Assembly: GCF_000170795.1 (NCBI RefSeq)
Contig: NZ_ABCM01000007.1
Location: 62,001 to 126,000 of the forward strand
Source of the DNA: Pedobacter sp. BAL39
GTDB lineage: Bacteria > Bacteroidota > Bacteroidia > Sphingobacteriales > Sphingobacteriaceae
Direction: 5' to 3'
Length of the DNA: 64,000 nucleotides
Below are positions 9,467-17,282 of this stretch, in pieces. The notes below the pieces were generated by a model that saw only the letters and a program-made list of their open reading frames with translations, did not search any database and was not told the DNA's origin. A program made the translations under genes and the position numbers. Within the stretch, counting starts at the first letter, position 1, and each line of letters starts with the position of its first letter.

Positions 9467-9495
9467 GTCTAACTAAATGTTTAGACAAATCTAAA
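9467..9495 (-). promoter_or_regulatory. Palindromic operator overlapping the mntR promoter
   Basis: Two inverted repeats interlock here: GTCTAA at 9467-9472 with TTAGAC at 9481-9486, and TTTAGA at 9480-9485 with TCTAAA at 9490-9495. On the minus strand the second contains TAGATTTG (9493 to 9486), a match to the -7 consensus. DtxR-family repressors bind sites of this TTAG-type symmetry, so metal-bound MntR probably blocks its own promoter here. The regulator assignment is inference. Confidence 0.5.
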
Positions 9496-9546
9496 AAAAA
9501 ATGCAAGAAATAAACTATAAATTATTACATGTTTATTAGAATAATA

Positions 9547-9579
9547 TTTGGTGAATTAGCAGGCGATAGTCTACCTTTG
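9547..9579 (+). promoter_or_regulatory. Promoter of the Lrp/AsnC gene
   Basis: TTTG at 9547-9550 and TACCTTTG at 9572-9579 are separated by 21 bp, close to the Bacteroidota sigma-A pattern. The ATG follows at 9600. The promoter lies back-to-back with the mntR promoter. Confidence 0.55.
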
Positions 9580-9599
9580 ATACATATTATCATATAAAA

Positions 9600-10070
9600 A
9601 TGGCGGCAGAATTAGATAAAACTGACTTTAAGATATTAAGATTACTACAAGAGAACGGCAGGATTACGAACTTACTGCTATCTCAGGAAATCGGACTTTC
9701 ACCGGCACCGACGCTGGAGCGTGTGCGTAAGCTGGAGATGTCCGGTTTTATCAAAAGTTATCACGCTTTGGTAGATGAAGAGAAGTTGGGACTTGGCATT
9801 AAAACGTTTATTCAGGTACAACTTGATTTTCATAAGAATAACACCATCCAGATTTTTCTTGATGAAGTAAACCTGATCAAAGAAATCACGGAATGTCACC
9901 ACGTTACTGGCCAGGCTGATTTTCTTTTGAAAGTATATGTCAATGACATTAAGGCCTATGAGCGCTTGATTATGGATAAAATCAGTAAAATCTCTGTAGT
10001 GAAGACTTTCCAGACCATGATGATCATGTCTACCACTAAAAAGGAGCCGATTGTTCCTTTGGAATACTAA
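9600..10070 (+). CDS. Lrp/AsnC family transcriptional regulator
   Basis: A 156-residue DNA-binding regulator of the feast/famine family. The N-terminal helix-turn-helix spans about residues 5-55 (DKTDFKILRLLQENGR, then LSQEIGLSP). The C-terminal RAM domain, which binds amino acids and forms the oligomer, runs from about residue 65 to 150 with the family segments ECHHVTGQADFLLKV and VKTFQTMMIMS. The effector and targets cannot be read from the sequence. It stands alone, with its own promoter and a strong shared terminator at 10093-10126. Confidence 0.9.
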   Translation: MAAELDKTDFKILRLLQENGRITNLLLSQEIGLSPAPTLERVRKLEMSGFIKSYHALVDEEKLGLGIKTFIQVQLDFHKNNTIQIFLDEVNLIKEITECHHVTGQADFLLKVYVNDIKAYERLIMDKISKISVVKTFQTMMIMSTTKKEPIVPLEY

Positions 10071-10092
10071 AACGGCAACTTTACTATGATAG

Positions 10093-10126
10093 AAAAAGGC
10101 TTTAACCATTCGGTTAAAGCCTTTTT
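10093..10126. terminator. Bidirectional terminator between lrp-like gene and ung
   Basis: A perfect 15-bp stem (10093-10107 with 10112-10126) closes a 4-base ATTC loop. A-runs at one side and T-runs at the other let it work on both strands. The ung stop codon begins at its edge. Confidence 0.85.
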
Positions 10127-10803
10127 TAGTCAATCTGCCAGTTTATCGGTTGGAGACCTTGTTCTGTTAGCTTCTGATTGGCTTTCGAGAAATGCCTGCA
10201 GCCGAGAAAACCTTTGTGTGCAGAAAATGGAGAGGGGTGTGGCGCCATCAGGATGGTGTGTTTTGAGGCATCGATCAATTCACTTTTGTTCTGTGCGTAT
10301 TTTCCCCATAACAAAAAGACAATTCCCGTTCTTCCTGCCGAAAGTTCAGAGATAATTTTATCCGTAAAAATTTCCCATCCTTTTCCCTGGTGTGAGCCTG
10401 CCTGCTGCGCTCTTACGGTCAACGTGGCATTCAGCAACAGTACGCCCTGGTCAGCCCAGGAGGTCAGGTTGCCATGAGGAGGTATATGGAATTCATCAAT
10501 GTCGGTTTCCAGCTCCTTGTAGATGTTCTTTAAAGAAGGAGGGACTGCAACACCTTTTTGTACGGAAAAGGACAGACCGTGTGCCTGACCTGCGCCATGG
10601 TAGGGATCCTGACCAAGGATGACCACCTTCACCTTGTCAAAAGGAGTATGGTTCAGCGCATTGAAAATATCAGTTCCCCTGGGGTAAATTTGCCGGCCAT
10701 CTTCTTTTTCTTCAACCAGAAAGGCCTTAAGGGATTTCATGTAGGCTTTATCGAATTCAGGTTTGAGCACCTGCAGCCAGCTTTGATCTAAATCAACAGA
10801 CAT
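10126..10803 (-). CDS. ung: Uracil-DNA glycosylase, family 1
   Basis: It removes uracil from DNA, starting base excision repair. The 225-residue protein carries the water-activating motif GQDPYHG at 64-70 (catalytic Asp66) and the DNA-intercalating loop HPSPFSAHKG starting at His189, both diagnostic of family 1. The N-terminal part (SWLQVLKPEF) also fits. It starts 3 bp after the stop of the upstream thioredoxin-fold gene, so the two are probably co-transcribed, although no functional link is obvious. Confidence 0.96.
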   Translation of the reverse strand: MSVDLDQSWLQVLKPEFDKAYMKSLKAFLVEEKEDGRQIYPRGTDIFNALNHTPFDKVKVVILGQDPYHGAGQAHGLSFSVQKGVAVPPSLKNIYKELETDIDEFHIPPHGNLTSWADQGVLLLNATLTVRAQQAGSHQGKGWEIFTDKIISELSAGRTGIVFLLWGKYAQNKSELIDASKHTILMAPHPSPFSAHKGFLGCRHFSKANQKLTEQGLQPINWQID

Positions 10804-10805
10804 AT

Positions 10806-11315
10806 TTATTTTTTAAGTATAGACAGCAGATCTTTCTCCAGCGTTTCTTCCGGAAACTCTACAATTCTGCCAAGTTCTTTCTTTTTTTCGGTGATGATAA
10901 AGGTAGGGACACGAAGGATGTTCAGTCCGTCCAGCAGACCGTTTTCGGCGTGTTTGCTGCGGTCTACTGCAATGATGCTGATGTCCTTTTCTGAAACCTT
11001 AAGGGCATCCGTGACCTTATAGAAATGGGGTACCTGCAACTTGCTGTCGCCGCACCAGGTTCCGAGCACAATCGTGATGTGGATGTTTTTCATCAGCGGC
11101 TTTAATGCCTCCATAGTGGTACTGTCCGGCAGATAACCGGGATATTCCAGGTCATATCGTTGTTTCATTTCCGGATAGGCGAGGAGTCCATCCCTGGTAC
11201 AACGGTTGATGAGGCTCTGGACGTTGCCGGATTCGTCTGTCAGTTTTTTATTGAATTCCTGTGAACTGGCTTGCATAGTGAATAGTAACAGTATAAAGGT
11301 GAGGATGTTTTTCAT
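10806..11315 (-). CDS. Secreted thioredoxin-fold protein with WCGDS in place of CxxC
   Basis: A 169-residue exported protein: residues 1-18 are a signal peptide ending in ASSQ. The thioredoxin fold is indicated by LGTWCGDSK at 85-92 and the cis-proline segment RVPTFIIT further on. The usual CxxC is replaced by Trp87-Cys88-Gly-Asp-Ser, so only one redox cysteine remains at the active site; the other Cys (39) is far away in sequence. A classical disulfide oxidase or reductase cycle is therefore unlikely; a one-cysteine or binding role is possible. It lies upstream of ung with a 3-bp gap. Confidence 0.8.
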   Translation of the reverse strand: MKNILTFILLLFTMQASSQEFNKKLTDESGNVQSLINRCTRDGLLAYPEMKQRYDLEYPGYLPDSTTMEALKPLMKNIHITIVLGTWCGDSKLQVPHFYKVTDALKVSEKDISIIAVDRSKHAENGLLDGLNILRVPTFIITEKKKELGRIVEFPEETLEKDLLSILKK

Positions 11316-11455
11316 CTGAAGTTTTTATTAAATGTGATGGAGCTTAACCTTATAATTCCTGTTTGATCAGGCTTCGTTTTTTTTGTTGAAATTATAATTT
11401 TAAATCTACTTTTCCGTATTTAAACACGATATTTGCAAAAAAATTAAATAGAAAT

Positions 11456-11992
11456 ATGCCAAATGTAGTTCGTCTTATTATAGGTTTCGCAATGTTGGGT
11501 GGTGCTATCGCACTGATGGTCTTCAGCTTTTGGGGATGGGGTATCCTGGCCTTGTTTATCGGTATTCTGATCATGGTGACGTATTTCTTTAATGAGAACA
11601 TGCTGTTGGCACAATGGTTCCTTAGAAAGGACGATATGGGTAAGGCTGAAGTTTTCCTAAGAAGGATCAGCAACTATGAATCTCAGTTGAATAAAGCGCA
11701 GCACGGATATTACAATTTGCTGATTGGTCTTATCGAATCCAGGAAAGCACCTATGCAGTCTGAAAAATACTTTAAGAAAGCACTTTCACTGGGAATGACA
11801 ATGGACCATAACATCGCTCTGGCGAAGTTAAGTCTTGCAGGTATTGCGATGGGGAAGAGAAATAAAAGGGAAGCGCAGATGTATCTGACGGAAGCGAAGA
11901 AAGCGGATAAAAATAAACTGCTTGCTGACCAAATCAAACAAATGAAAGATCAGATGGTAATGATGGACAGACAGCAGATCAGATACAGGTAG
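11456..11992 (+). CDS. Membrane protein with two N-terminal helices and a TPR-like tail
   Basis: A 178-residue protein I cannot name. Residues about 5-43 form two closely spaced hydrophobic helices (a hairpin in the inner membrane). Residues 55-160 are helical and amphipathic with TPR-like spacing (AQHGYYNLLIGLIE, SEKYFKKALSLG, ALAKLSLAGIAM), so this part probably folds as two or three helical repeats in the cytoplasm. The tail is Lys-, Met- and Gln-rich. A GATATTTG element at 11428-11435 may be part of its promoter. A terminator follows directly. Confidence 0.75.
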   Translation: MPNVVRLIIGFAMLGGAIALMVFSFWGWGILALFIGILIMVTYFFNENMLLAQWFLRKDDMGKAEVFLRRISNYESQLNKAQHGYYNLLIGLIESRKAPMQSEKYFKKALSLGMTMDHNIALAKLSLAGIAMGKRNKREAQMYLTEAKKADKNKLLADQIKQMKDQMVMMDRQQIRYR

Positions 11993-12012
11993 TTGTATTA
12001 AAAAAGGAGATT

Positions 12013-12038
12013 AAAAAGCCGCAACCATGCGGCTTTTT
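12013..12038. terminator. Bidirectional terminator
   Basis: A 10-bp stem, AAAAAGCCGC (12013-12022) with GCGGCTTTTT (12029-12038), and a 6-base loop. It serves the TPR-like gene on the plus strand and the 71-residue gene on the minus strand, whose stop codon overlaps it. Confidence 0.85.
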
Positions 12039-12252
12039 ATTTTTCACTCAAACGGTCAAAGTTTTCGCTCACTTCACGGTCGGAAGTTCTGCTAATGATG
12101 TCGTCTTCCATTTCCTGTTTTCTCTTACTAAAGAAAAGCTGCTCAGATTGTATTCTGGTAATCAGCTGACGGATCAGGGTTAAATCAAAGGCATCTTTAC
12201 TCAGTTTGATGCAGTATTCGTTTTCTGTTATTTCAAGGCTTGAACTATTCAT
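12037..12252 (-). CDS. Small protein of unknown function (71 aa)
   Basis: Not recognised. The 71 residues are charged and mostly helical in pattern (DLTLIRQLITRIQSEQL, then KRKQEMEDD), with no signal peptide or membrane segment. The open frame fits exactly between two intrinsic terminators (12013-12038 and 12287-12319), which supports a real short gene. No clear promoter is visible in the roughly 35 bp between the lysS terminator and its ATG, so it may depend on readthrough from lysS. Confidence 0.55.
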   Translation of the reverse strand: MNSSSLEITENEYCIKLSKDAFDLTLIRQLITRIQSEQLFFSKRKQEMEDDIISRTSDREVSENFDRLSEK

Positions 12253-12286
12253 AATTATAAAATTTTATTACAGCATAAAAATAAAA

Positions 12287-12319
12287 AAAGACCTGCGAAC
12301 ATTTGTGTTGCAGGTCTTT
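12287..12319 (-). terminator. lysS terminator
   Basis: AAAGACCTGC (12287-12296) pairs with GCAGGTCTTT (12310-12319) over 10 bp around a 13-base loop. Read on the minus strand it is followed by a T-run, as expected for the end of lysS. Confidence 0.8.
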
Positions 12320-12364
12320 AAGTTTTTGTTATGTGTTTGTTAACGATCTCTTTGCATCGTTTGC

Positions 12365-14086
12365 TTAAACAAACCAGTTCATGACTTCTTCTTTTGAAGG
12401 CATGGTGATCTCCAGTTTCATCTTTTTACGCATGCCACCAAGGTCGTTGAACACCTTATTCGGATTGGCACTTTTTAACTCTTCAATGGTATTGATGTTC
12501 ATTTTTCGGATCACCTGTACCCATTCTGCGGGAACGCCAGCCGCAATGAAATCTTCGTCTGTAGTTACCTTAGCCTTCCTCTCCGGCCTCATCTGAGGGA
12601 AGAAGAGTACTTCCTGGATGGTCGACTGGTTCGTCATCAGCATGACCAGTCTGTCAATACCGAACCCTAAACCGGAGGTAGGAGGCATCCCATATTCAAG
12701 GGCGCGTACAAAATCGTCATCCATGACCATCGCTTCCGCATCGCCACGTGCTGCCAGCTTCAGCTGGTCTTCAAAACGTTCCTTCTGATCAATAGGATCG
12801 TTCAGCTCAGAATAAGCATTTCCAACTTCCTTTCCGTTGATGAAAATCTCGAAGCGTTCCACCAGACCATCTTTGGTCCTGTGTTTTTTTGCAAGCGGTG
12901 TCATCTCCAAAGGATAGTCGGTAATGAAAGTAGGCTGAATCAGGTTCGCCTCTACTTTTTCACTGAACAGTTCATCAATCAGTTTTCCGCGGCCCATGGA
13001 GGCGTCAACCTCGATGTTCAAACTCGCGCATACTGCTTTGAGTTCTTCTTCCGTCATTGCTGAAACATCAATGCCCGTGTATTTCTCAATAGATTCATAC
13101 ATGGTCAGTTTCTCATATGGACCTTCAAAGTTAATTTCATGCTGACCTACGGTGACAACAGGTTTTCCATGGATGGCCAATGCGACTTTTTCAAGGCATT
13201 CTTCAACCATGCCCATCATCCAGATGTAGTCCTTGTAAGCCACATAGATTTCCATCCCTGTGTACTCCGGATTGTGCGTGCGGTCCATTCCTTCATTTCT
13301 GAACATCTTCCCGAACTCATAAACACCATCAAAGCCAGCTACGATGAGTCGCTTCAGGTAAAGTTCATTGGCGATGCGCAGGTAAAGGGGCATGTCCAGG
13401 GTATTGTGGTGCGTAGCGAAAGGACGCGCTGCTGCACCACCATGTATAGGCTGCAGGATCGGTGTTTCCACTTCCATCCAACCCTGTTCATCAAAGTAGT
13501 TTCTCATGGTGCTGATCACTCTGGACCGGTTGATGAAAATCTGTTTGAAGTCCGGGTTTACAGTAAGATCAACATAACGTTGTCTGTAGCGTAGTTCAGG
13601 ATCTGTAAACCCATCGTATATTTTACCCTCCTCGTCGCGTTTTACAATAGGGAGTGGTTTCAATGATTTTGACAATAATTTCAGTTCAGAAACATGCAGG
13701 GAGATCTCACCAGTCTGTGTGGTGAAAACATAACCCCTAACGCCGATAAAGTCGCCAAGATCCATTAACTTTTTAAATACAGTATTGTATAGGGTCTTGT
13801 CTTCATCAGGGCACAGGTCATCTCTTTTGAGGTATACCTGAATCCTGCCAGTGGAGTCCTGCAGCTCAACAAAAGAAGCACTTCCCATAATCCTGCGGCT
13901 CATGATCCTTCCAGCAATACTGATGTTCTTATAAGCCGTTTTATCTCTTTCGTAATTTGCTAAAATGTCTGCGGCATTGGCATTGATTTCAAATGCTTCT
14001 GCAGGGTAGGGATCAATTCCCAATTCACGGAGCTGGCTGAGCGAATTTCTGCGCAGTAACTCTTGTTCTGATAGTCCTGTACTCAT
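12365..14086 (-). CDS. lysS: Lysine-tRNA ligase, class II
   Basis: It charges tRNA-Lys. The 573-residue protein has an N-terminal OB-fold anticodon-binding domain (about 60-150, with AGRIMSRRIMGSASFVELQD) and a class II catalytic domain with motif 2 around FRNEGMDRTHNPEYT and motif 3 GFGIDRLVM. After the standard ending around FFPQMRPE there is an extra C-terminal segment of about 65 residues rich in Lys and Glu, seen in other Bacteroidota LysRS. The frame is open to 14158, but MSTGLSEQELLRRN is the natural N-terminus, and the skipped part overlaps hairpins in the leader. Confidence 0.95.
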   Translation of the reverse strand: MSTGLSEQELLRRNSLSQLRELGIDPYPAEAFEINANAADILANYERDKTAYKNISIAGRIMSRRIMGSASFVELQDSTGRIQVYLKRDDLCPDEDKTLYNTVFKKLMDLGDFIGVRGYVFTTQTGEISLHVSELKLLSKSLKPLPIVKRDEEGKIYDGFTDPELRYRQRYVDLTVNPDFKQIFINRSRVISTMRNYFDEQGWMEVETPILQPIHGGAAARPFATHHNTLDMPLYLRIANELYLKRLIVAGFDGVYEFGKMFRNEGMDRTHNPEYTGMEIYVAYKDYIWMMGMVEECLEKVALAIHGKPVVTVGQHEINFEGPYEKLTMYESIEKYTGIDVSAMTEEELKAVCASLNIEVDASMGRGKLIDELFSEKVEANLIQPTFITDYPLEMTPLAKKHRTKDGLVERFEIFINGKEVGNAYSELNDPIDQKERFEDQLKLAARGDAEAMVMDDDFVRALEYGMPPTSGLGFGIDRLVMLMTNQSTIQEVLFFPQMRPERKAKVTTDEDFIAAGVPAEWVQVIRKMNINTIEELKSANPNKVFNDLGGMRKKMKLEITMPSKEEVMNWFV

Positions 14087-14320
14087 ATATCTGATTGGTC
14101 CGGTATGCATCCGGAAACGTTTGTTATGCTGTTGGTTTTTCATGGAAATCCATGACACCGCAAAAATAGTTATTTGCGGTGTTTTTTTTGTATTAATATC
14201 ATAAATCCACTAAAGGGAAATTACAAACCTACGGAGTAGGAGCCTGAAGGCGTTAATCTGTAGGGCATATGTCATCTTTATGACTTACAAATTTACAGTA
14301 GAATCATGTGATGTTAAGCG
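14087..14320 (-). promoter_or_regulatory. Structured leader region upstream of lysS
   Basis: On the minus strand this gap holds a -7-like TAAATTTG at 14295-14288, then several hairpins before the ATG at 14086: GCC/GGC (14242-14251), CCTAC/GTAGG (14228-14240), a 10-bp stem ACACCGCAAA/TTTGCGGTGT (14155-14182) and CATGG/CCATG (14140-14153). None carries a T-run on the minus strand; the 10-bp stem has a T-run on the plus strand. No known riboswitch class is recognised. It may be a regulatory leader or the 3' end of the acyl-CoA ligase transcript. Confidence 0.35.
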
Positions 14321-16234
14321 TTAGTCTGCATTGGCTCCTTCAAGATACATCTCGTTGATGGTATCTGCGTATTTCTTTTCGATGACTTTTCTTTTTGCTT
14401 TCAATGTCGGGGTGATTTCGCCCTCATCGATACTGAATGGGTTCCTTTTTACTTTGAAGTGTTTGATGCGTTCAAACTTAGCCAGGTCATTTGAATATTT
14501 TCTGATGTCTGCCGCGATCCAGTCCATGATTTCTTTATCATCAATGAAAACTTCCGGCCTTTCGAAGAATTCATCTTTAAGGTTAAAATGTTCCTGCATG
14601 TTTTCTCTGTTGGGTATAACAAAGGCGGTGAGATACTCCCTTTTATCGCCGATGAGAAACAAACCGTCAATTTTAAGGCTTTTCAGGTAATTGTTTTCTA
14701 CCGGTGTAGGGTAGACATTTTTACCATAAGCATTCACAATCATGTTTTTTAAGCGGTCCGTGATCTGCAGGTTGCCTTTATAAAAACGCCCGATGTCGCC
14801 CGTGTGGAACCAATTGTCCTTATCGATCGCTTCAGCAGTCTCAGCCGGTTTATTGAAATAACCTTGCATCACACAATGGCCCCTGACAATGATTTCACCC
14901 TCCTCACATTCAAAGTTTTCTTTGAATGTTTCATGAGTCTGAATATTGATCATTTTTTTTGTCTCTACATGTTGGATGCCGATCTCAATGCCCGGAATCA
15001 CACGGCCTACCGTTCCATATACCTGGCGATGAAATTCGGTAACCGCCATGACAGGGGAAGTCTCTGTAAGGCCAAATCCCTCCAGTATTTTTATCCCGAG
15101 GTTCCCGAAAAATTCCCCAACGTTTTTAGGCAGGGCAGCACCTCCGGAAATCATAAACTTCAGGTTTCCGCCTGTTTTCTCTTTAATTTTGCTGAACACG
15201 AGCTTTTCGGCAAGGGCTTTTTTTCCGGCGCTAAGGAGTCCTGGTGTTTTACCGTTTTCTTTGATATTTCTGTATTGCTGACCGGCTTCGAGGGCCCAAA
15301 GGAAAATTTTCGATTTTAATCCTCCATCGGCAGTACCGCTTTTGATGGCCTTATCATGTATCCGCTCCAATAAGCGGGGTACGCAGTTCATCACCGTTGG
15401 CCTGATCTCACCCATATTTTTGGCAAGCAGCTCGAGGCTTTGCGCAAAGGCGATTTTACAGCCTTGTGCGCAACATACATGATAGGTAGCTGTACGCTCA
15501 AAAACGTGGGATAGGGGCAGGAAAGAAAGGAATGTTTCCGTCTCGTCGATCACTGGGATTTGTTCCAGGCAGACCTTTACGTTTTCAACAAGATTGCTGT
15601 GTGACAACATCACACCTTTTGGCGTTCCTGTGGTACCGGAAGTATAGATCAGTGAAGAGGTGTCTGAGGGGAGCACGGCATTGCGCAGCGTGCTGATTTC
15701 AAAGAGGCGCTCCTTTGTCAGCCTGCCTTTGAGTTCAAGGATTGCGGCATAACTGATGACCTCCGTGGAAAAATCTTCGGGAAGTGCAATCTTCTCATAA
15801 TCCGCAAAGGCCGGGATAATGTACTGTAGCTGCCTGCAGTTTGATGCGATTTTTGTGATCTTTTTGAATAAAAAGGGATTGCCAATCAAAATGGCTTTCA
15901 TCCCTGAATCATTGATAATGTAAGCAACCTCCTGCTCCGACAAGGTAGGGTAGATGGATACGTTAATTGCACCGATCTGCTGAATGCCCTGATCATAAAA
16001 TACATATTCCGGGGAGTTTTCAATGATGAGGCCCATGCGGTCTCCCTTCACAATTGCCTTGTCCAGAAAAAATGAAGATACCGCATCTGCATATTCAAGC
16101 GTGTCACCAAAGGAGATCTCTTCCCATGCGGTGTTTTTTTTATGAATGAGAAAGGTTTGTTCTGGTTTATGAATGTTTTCTACAACATTTCTCAAAAGAG
16201 TTGGAATGGTAGAAAACTCATTGAATAAGCCCAT
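14321..16234 (-). CDS. AMP-forming long-chain acyl-CoA synthetase
   Basis: It activates fatty acids to acyl-CoA through an acyl-adenylate. The 637-residue protein has the AMP-binding P-loop YTSGTTGTPKGVMLSH near residues 193-208, the SGGAALP and GFGLTETSPV motifs in the middle, and the FHTGDIGRF motif leading to the C-terminal lid. The lid contains a lysine-bearing stretch (DRLKNMIVNAYGKNVYP) in the expected position. Its length and motif order match the FadD/long-chain group. It is the only fatty-acid gene nearby, followed by the lysS leader. Confidence 0.92.
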   Translation of the reverse strand: MGLFNEFSTIPTLLRNVVENIHKPEQTFLIHKKNTAWEEISFGDTLEYADAVSSFFLDKAIVKGDRMGLIIENSPEYVFYDQGIQQIGAINVSIYPTLSEQEVAYIINDSGMKAILIGNPFLFKKITKIASNCRQLQYIIPAFADYEKIALPEDFSTEVISYAAILELKGRLTKERLFEISTLRNAVLPSDTSSLIYTSGTTGTPKGVMLSHSNLVENVKVCLEQIPVIDETETFLSFLPLSHVFERTATYHVCCAQGCKIAFAQSLELLAKNMGEIRPTVMNCVPRLLERIHDKAIKSGTADGGLKSKIFLWALEAGQQYRNIKENGKTPGLLSAGKKALAEKLVFSKIKEKTGGNLKFMISGGAALPKNVGEFFGNLGIKILEGFGLTETSPVMAVTEFHRQVYGTVGRVIPGIEIGIQHVETKKMINIQTHETFKENFECEEGEIIVRGHCVMQGYFNKPAETAEAIDKDNWFHTGDIGRFYKGNLQITDRLKNMIVNAYGKNVYPTPVENNYLKSLKIDGLFLIGDKREYLTAFVIPNRENMQEHFNLKDEFFERPEVFIDDKEIMDWIAADIRKYSNDLAKFERIKHFKVKRNPFSIDEGEITPTLKAKRKVIEKKYADTINEMYLEGANAD

Positions 16235-16414
16235 GGTTTAATGTTTTGGTTATTGAGGAGACAATTATAAAAATTTTATTTGAAAATACGGTGCTTTGAA
16301 TTTCCATGGAGGTACAACAATGTGCATCAGAAAAGGTTCGTTCAGGCTGATTTGCGATACCAAAATTGTAATTTCACTGGTAACAAATAGGTCAGTTAGG
16401 AGCGCTGTATAACA

Positions 16415-16442
16415 GAAAAAGGGCGCATTAGCGCCCTTTTTC
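16415..16442. terminator. Terminator downstream of iscA
   Basis: A perfect 12-bp stem (16415-16426 with 16431-16442) with an ATTA loop and A/T-runs at both ends. It ends the isc operon on the minus strand. No plus-strand gene needs it. Confidence 0.85.
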
Positions 16443-16458
16443 ATGTTCAATCTATTGA

Positions 16459-16785
16459 TTAAACAGAGAAACTTTCACCGCAACCGCAGGAGCGGCTGGC
16501 GTTGGGATTGTTGAAATTGAATCCTTTTCCATTGAGACCATCGGTAAAATCAAGCTCTGTACCTGCTAGGTAGAGAAATGATTTCATATCCAAAGCTATT
16601 TTGACGCCCCTGTCTTCAAAAAACTGATCGCCGGTTTTTTCTTCATTATCGAAATCAAGATTGTAAGATAAACCAGAGCAACCACCTCCTTTAACAGAAA
16701 CACGCAAAAAATAGCTTTCATCCAGATGCGCGTCCTGCATCAGGTGGTCTATTTTGCTTTTTGCTTTATCAGTTATAGTGATCAT
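16459..16785 (-). CDS. iscA: Iron-sulfur cluster assembly A-type protein
   Basis: A 108-residue A-type carrier that accepts Fe-S clusters or iron and passes them to apo-proteins. The three ligand cysteines are present: Cys36 in GGGCSGLSY and Cys100 and Cys102 in SCGCG near the C-terminus. Length and spacing are normal for IscA/ErpA/HesB. It is the last gene of the iscS-iscU-iscA operon, so the iscA name is by context; it could serve as ErpA as well. Confidence 0.93.
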   Translation of the reverse strand: MITITDKAKSKIDHLMQDAHLDESYFLRVSVKGGGCSGLSYNLDFDNEEKTGDQFFEDRGVKIALDMKSFLYLAGTELDFTDGLNGKGFNFNNPNASRSCGCGESFSV

Positions 16786-16845
16786 CTTTTTATGTTTTAT
16801 TACTAACCATCAGATTAGGGTTGCAGTATTCGGCAACCCATCACA

Positions 16846-17259
16846 CTAGTGGTGAGATTTAGGTAATTCAATTGGTTCCAGACCGTTTTTTACACGGTAG
16901 TCATTGATTGCAGACTTGATCGCATCTTCAGCCAATACTGAACAGTGAATTTTTACAGGAGGTAAAGCCAATTCTTCTACGATGTCCATATTGTCAATGG
17001 CCAGTGCTTCATCAACTGTTTTTCCTTTTAACCATTCCGTTGCCAGGGAAGAAGAAGCAATTGCTGATCCACATCCGAATGTTTTGAATTTCGCATCAGT
17101 AATGATATTGTCTTCATTCACTTCGATCTGCAGACGCATCACGTCACCACATTCAGGAGCACCTACTAGTCCGGTACCAACTGATTTGCTGTCTTTATTT
17201 AATGTACCAACATTCCTTGGGTTGGTATAATGTTCCATTACTTTTTCTGAGTATGCCAT
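16846..17259 (-). CDS. iscU: Fe-S cluster scaffold IscU
   Basis: The scaffold on which IscS-derived sulfur and iron are assembled into [2Fe-2S] clusters. All key residues are there: the PECGDVM loop with Cys and Asp, FGCGSAIASSS with the second Cys, and KIHCSVLAEDAI with the His-Cys pair near residue 106. The N-terminus (YSEKVMEHYTNPRNVG) is canonical. The LPPVK sequence recognised by HscA chaperones is present just before KIHC. It lies between iscS (23-bp gap) and iscA. At 137 residues it has a short extra C-terminal tail. Confidence 0.96.
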   Translation of the reverse strand: MAYSEKVMEHYTNPRNVGTLNKDSKSVGTGLVGAPECGDVMRLQIEVNEDNIITDAKFKTFGCGSAIASSSLATEWLKGKTVDEALAIDNMDIVEELALPPVKIHCSVLAEDAIKSAINDYRVKNGLEPIELPKSHH

Positions 17260-17282
17260 TTTATATCGTTTTTATGACCGGC

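Noticed and set aside
14155-14182. Hairpin with a plus-strand T-run taken as a terminator of the acyl-CoA ligase gene
   Set aside because: That gene is on the minus strand, where the hairpin is not followed by T residues; it is better treated as part of the lysS leader.
16265-16450. 61-codon minus-strand frame after the acyl-CoA ligase gene
   Set aside because: It runs through the iscA terminator stem and has no family resemblance or promoter.
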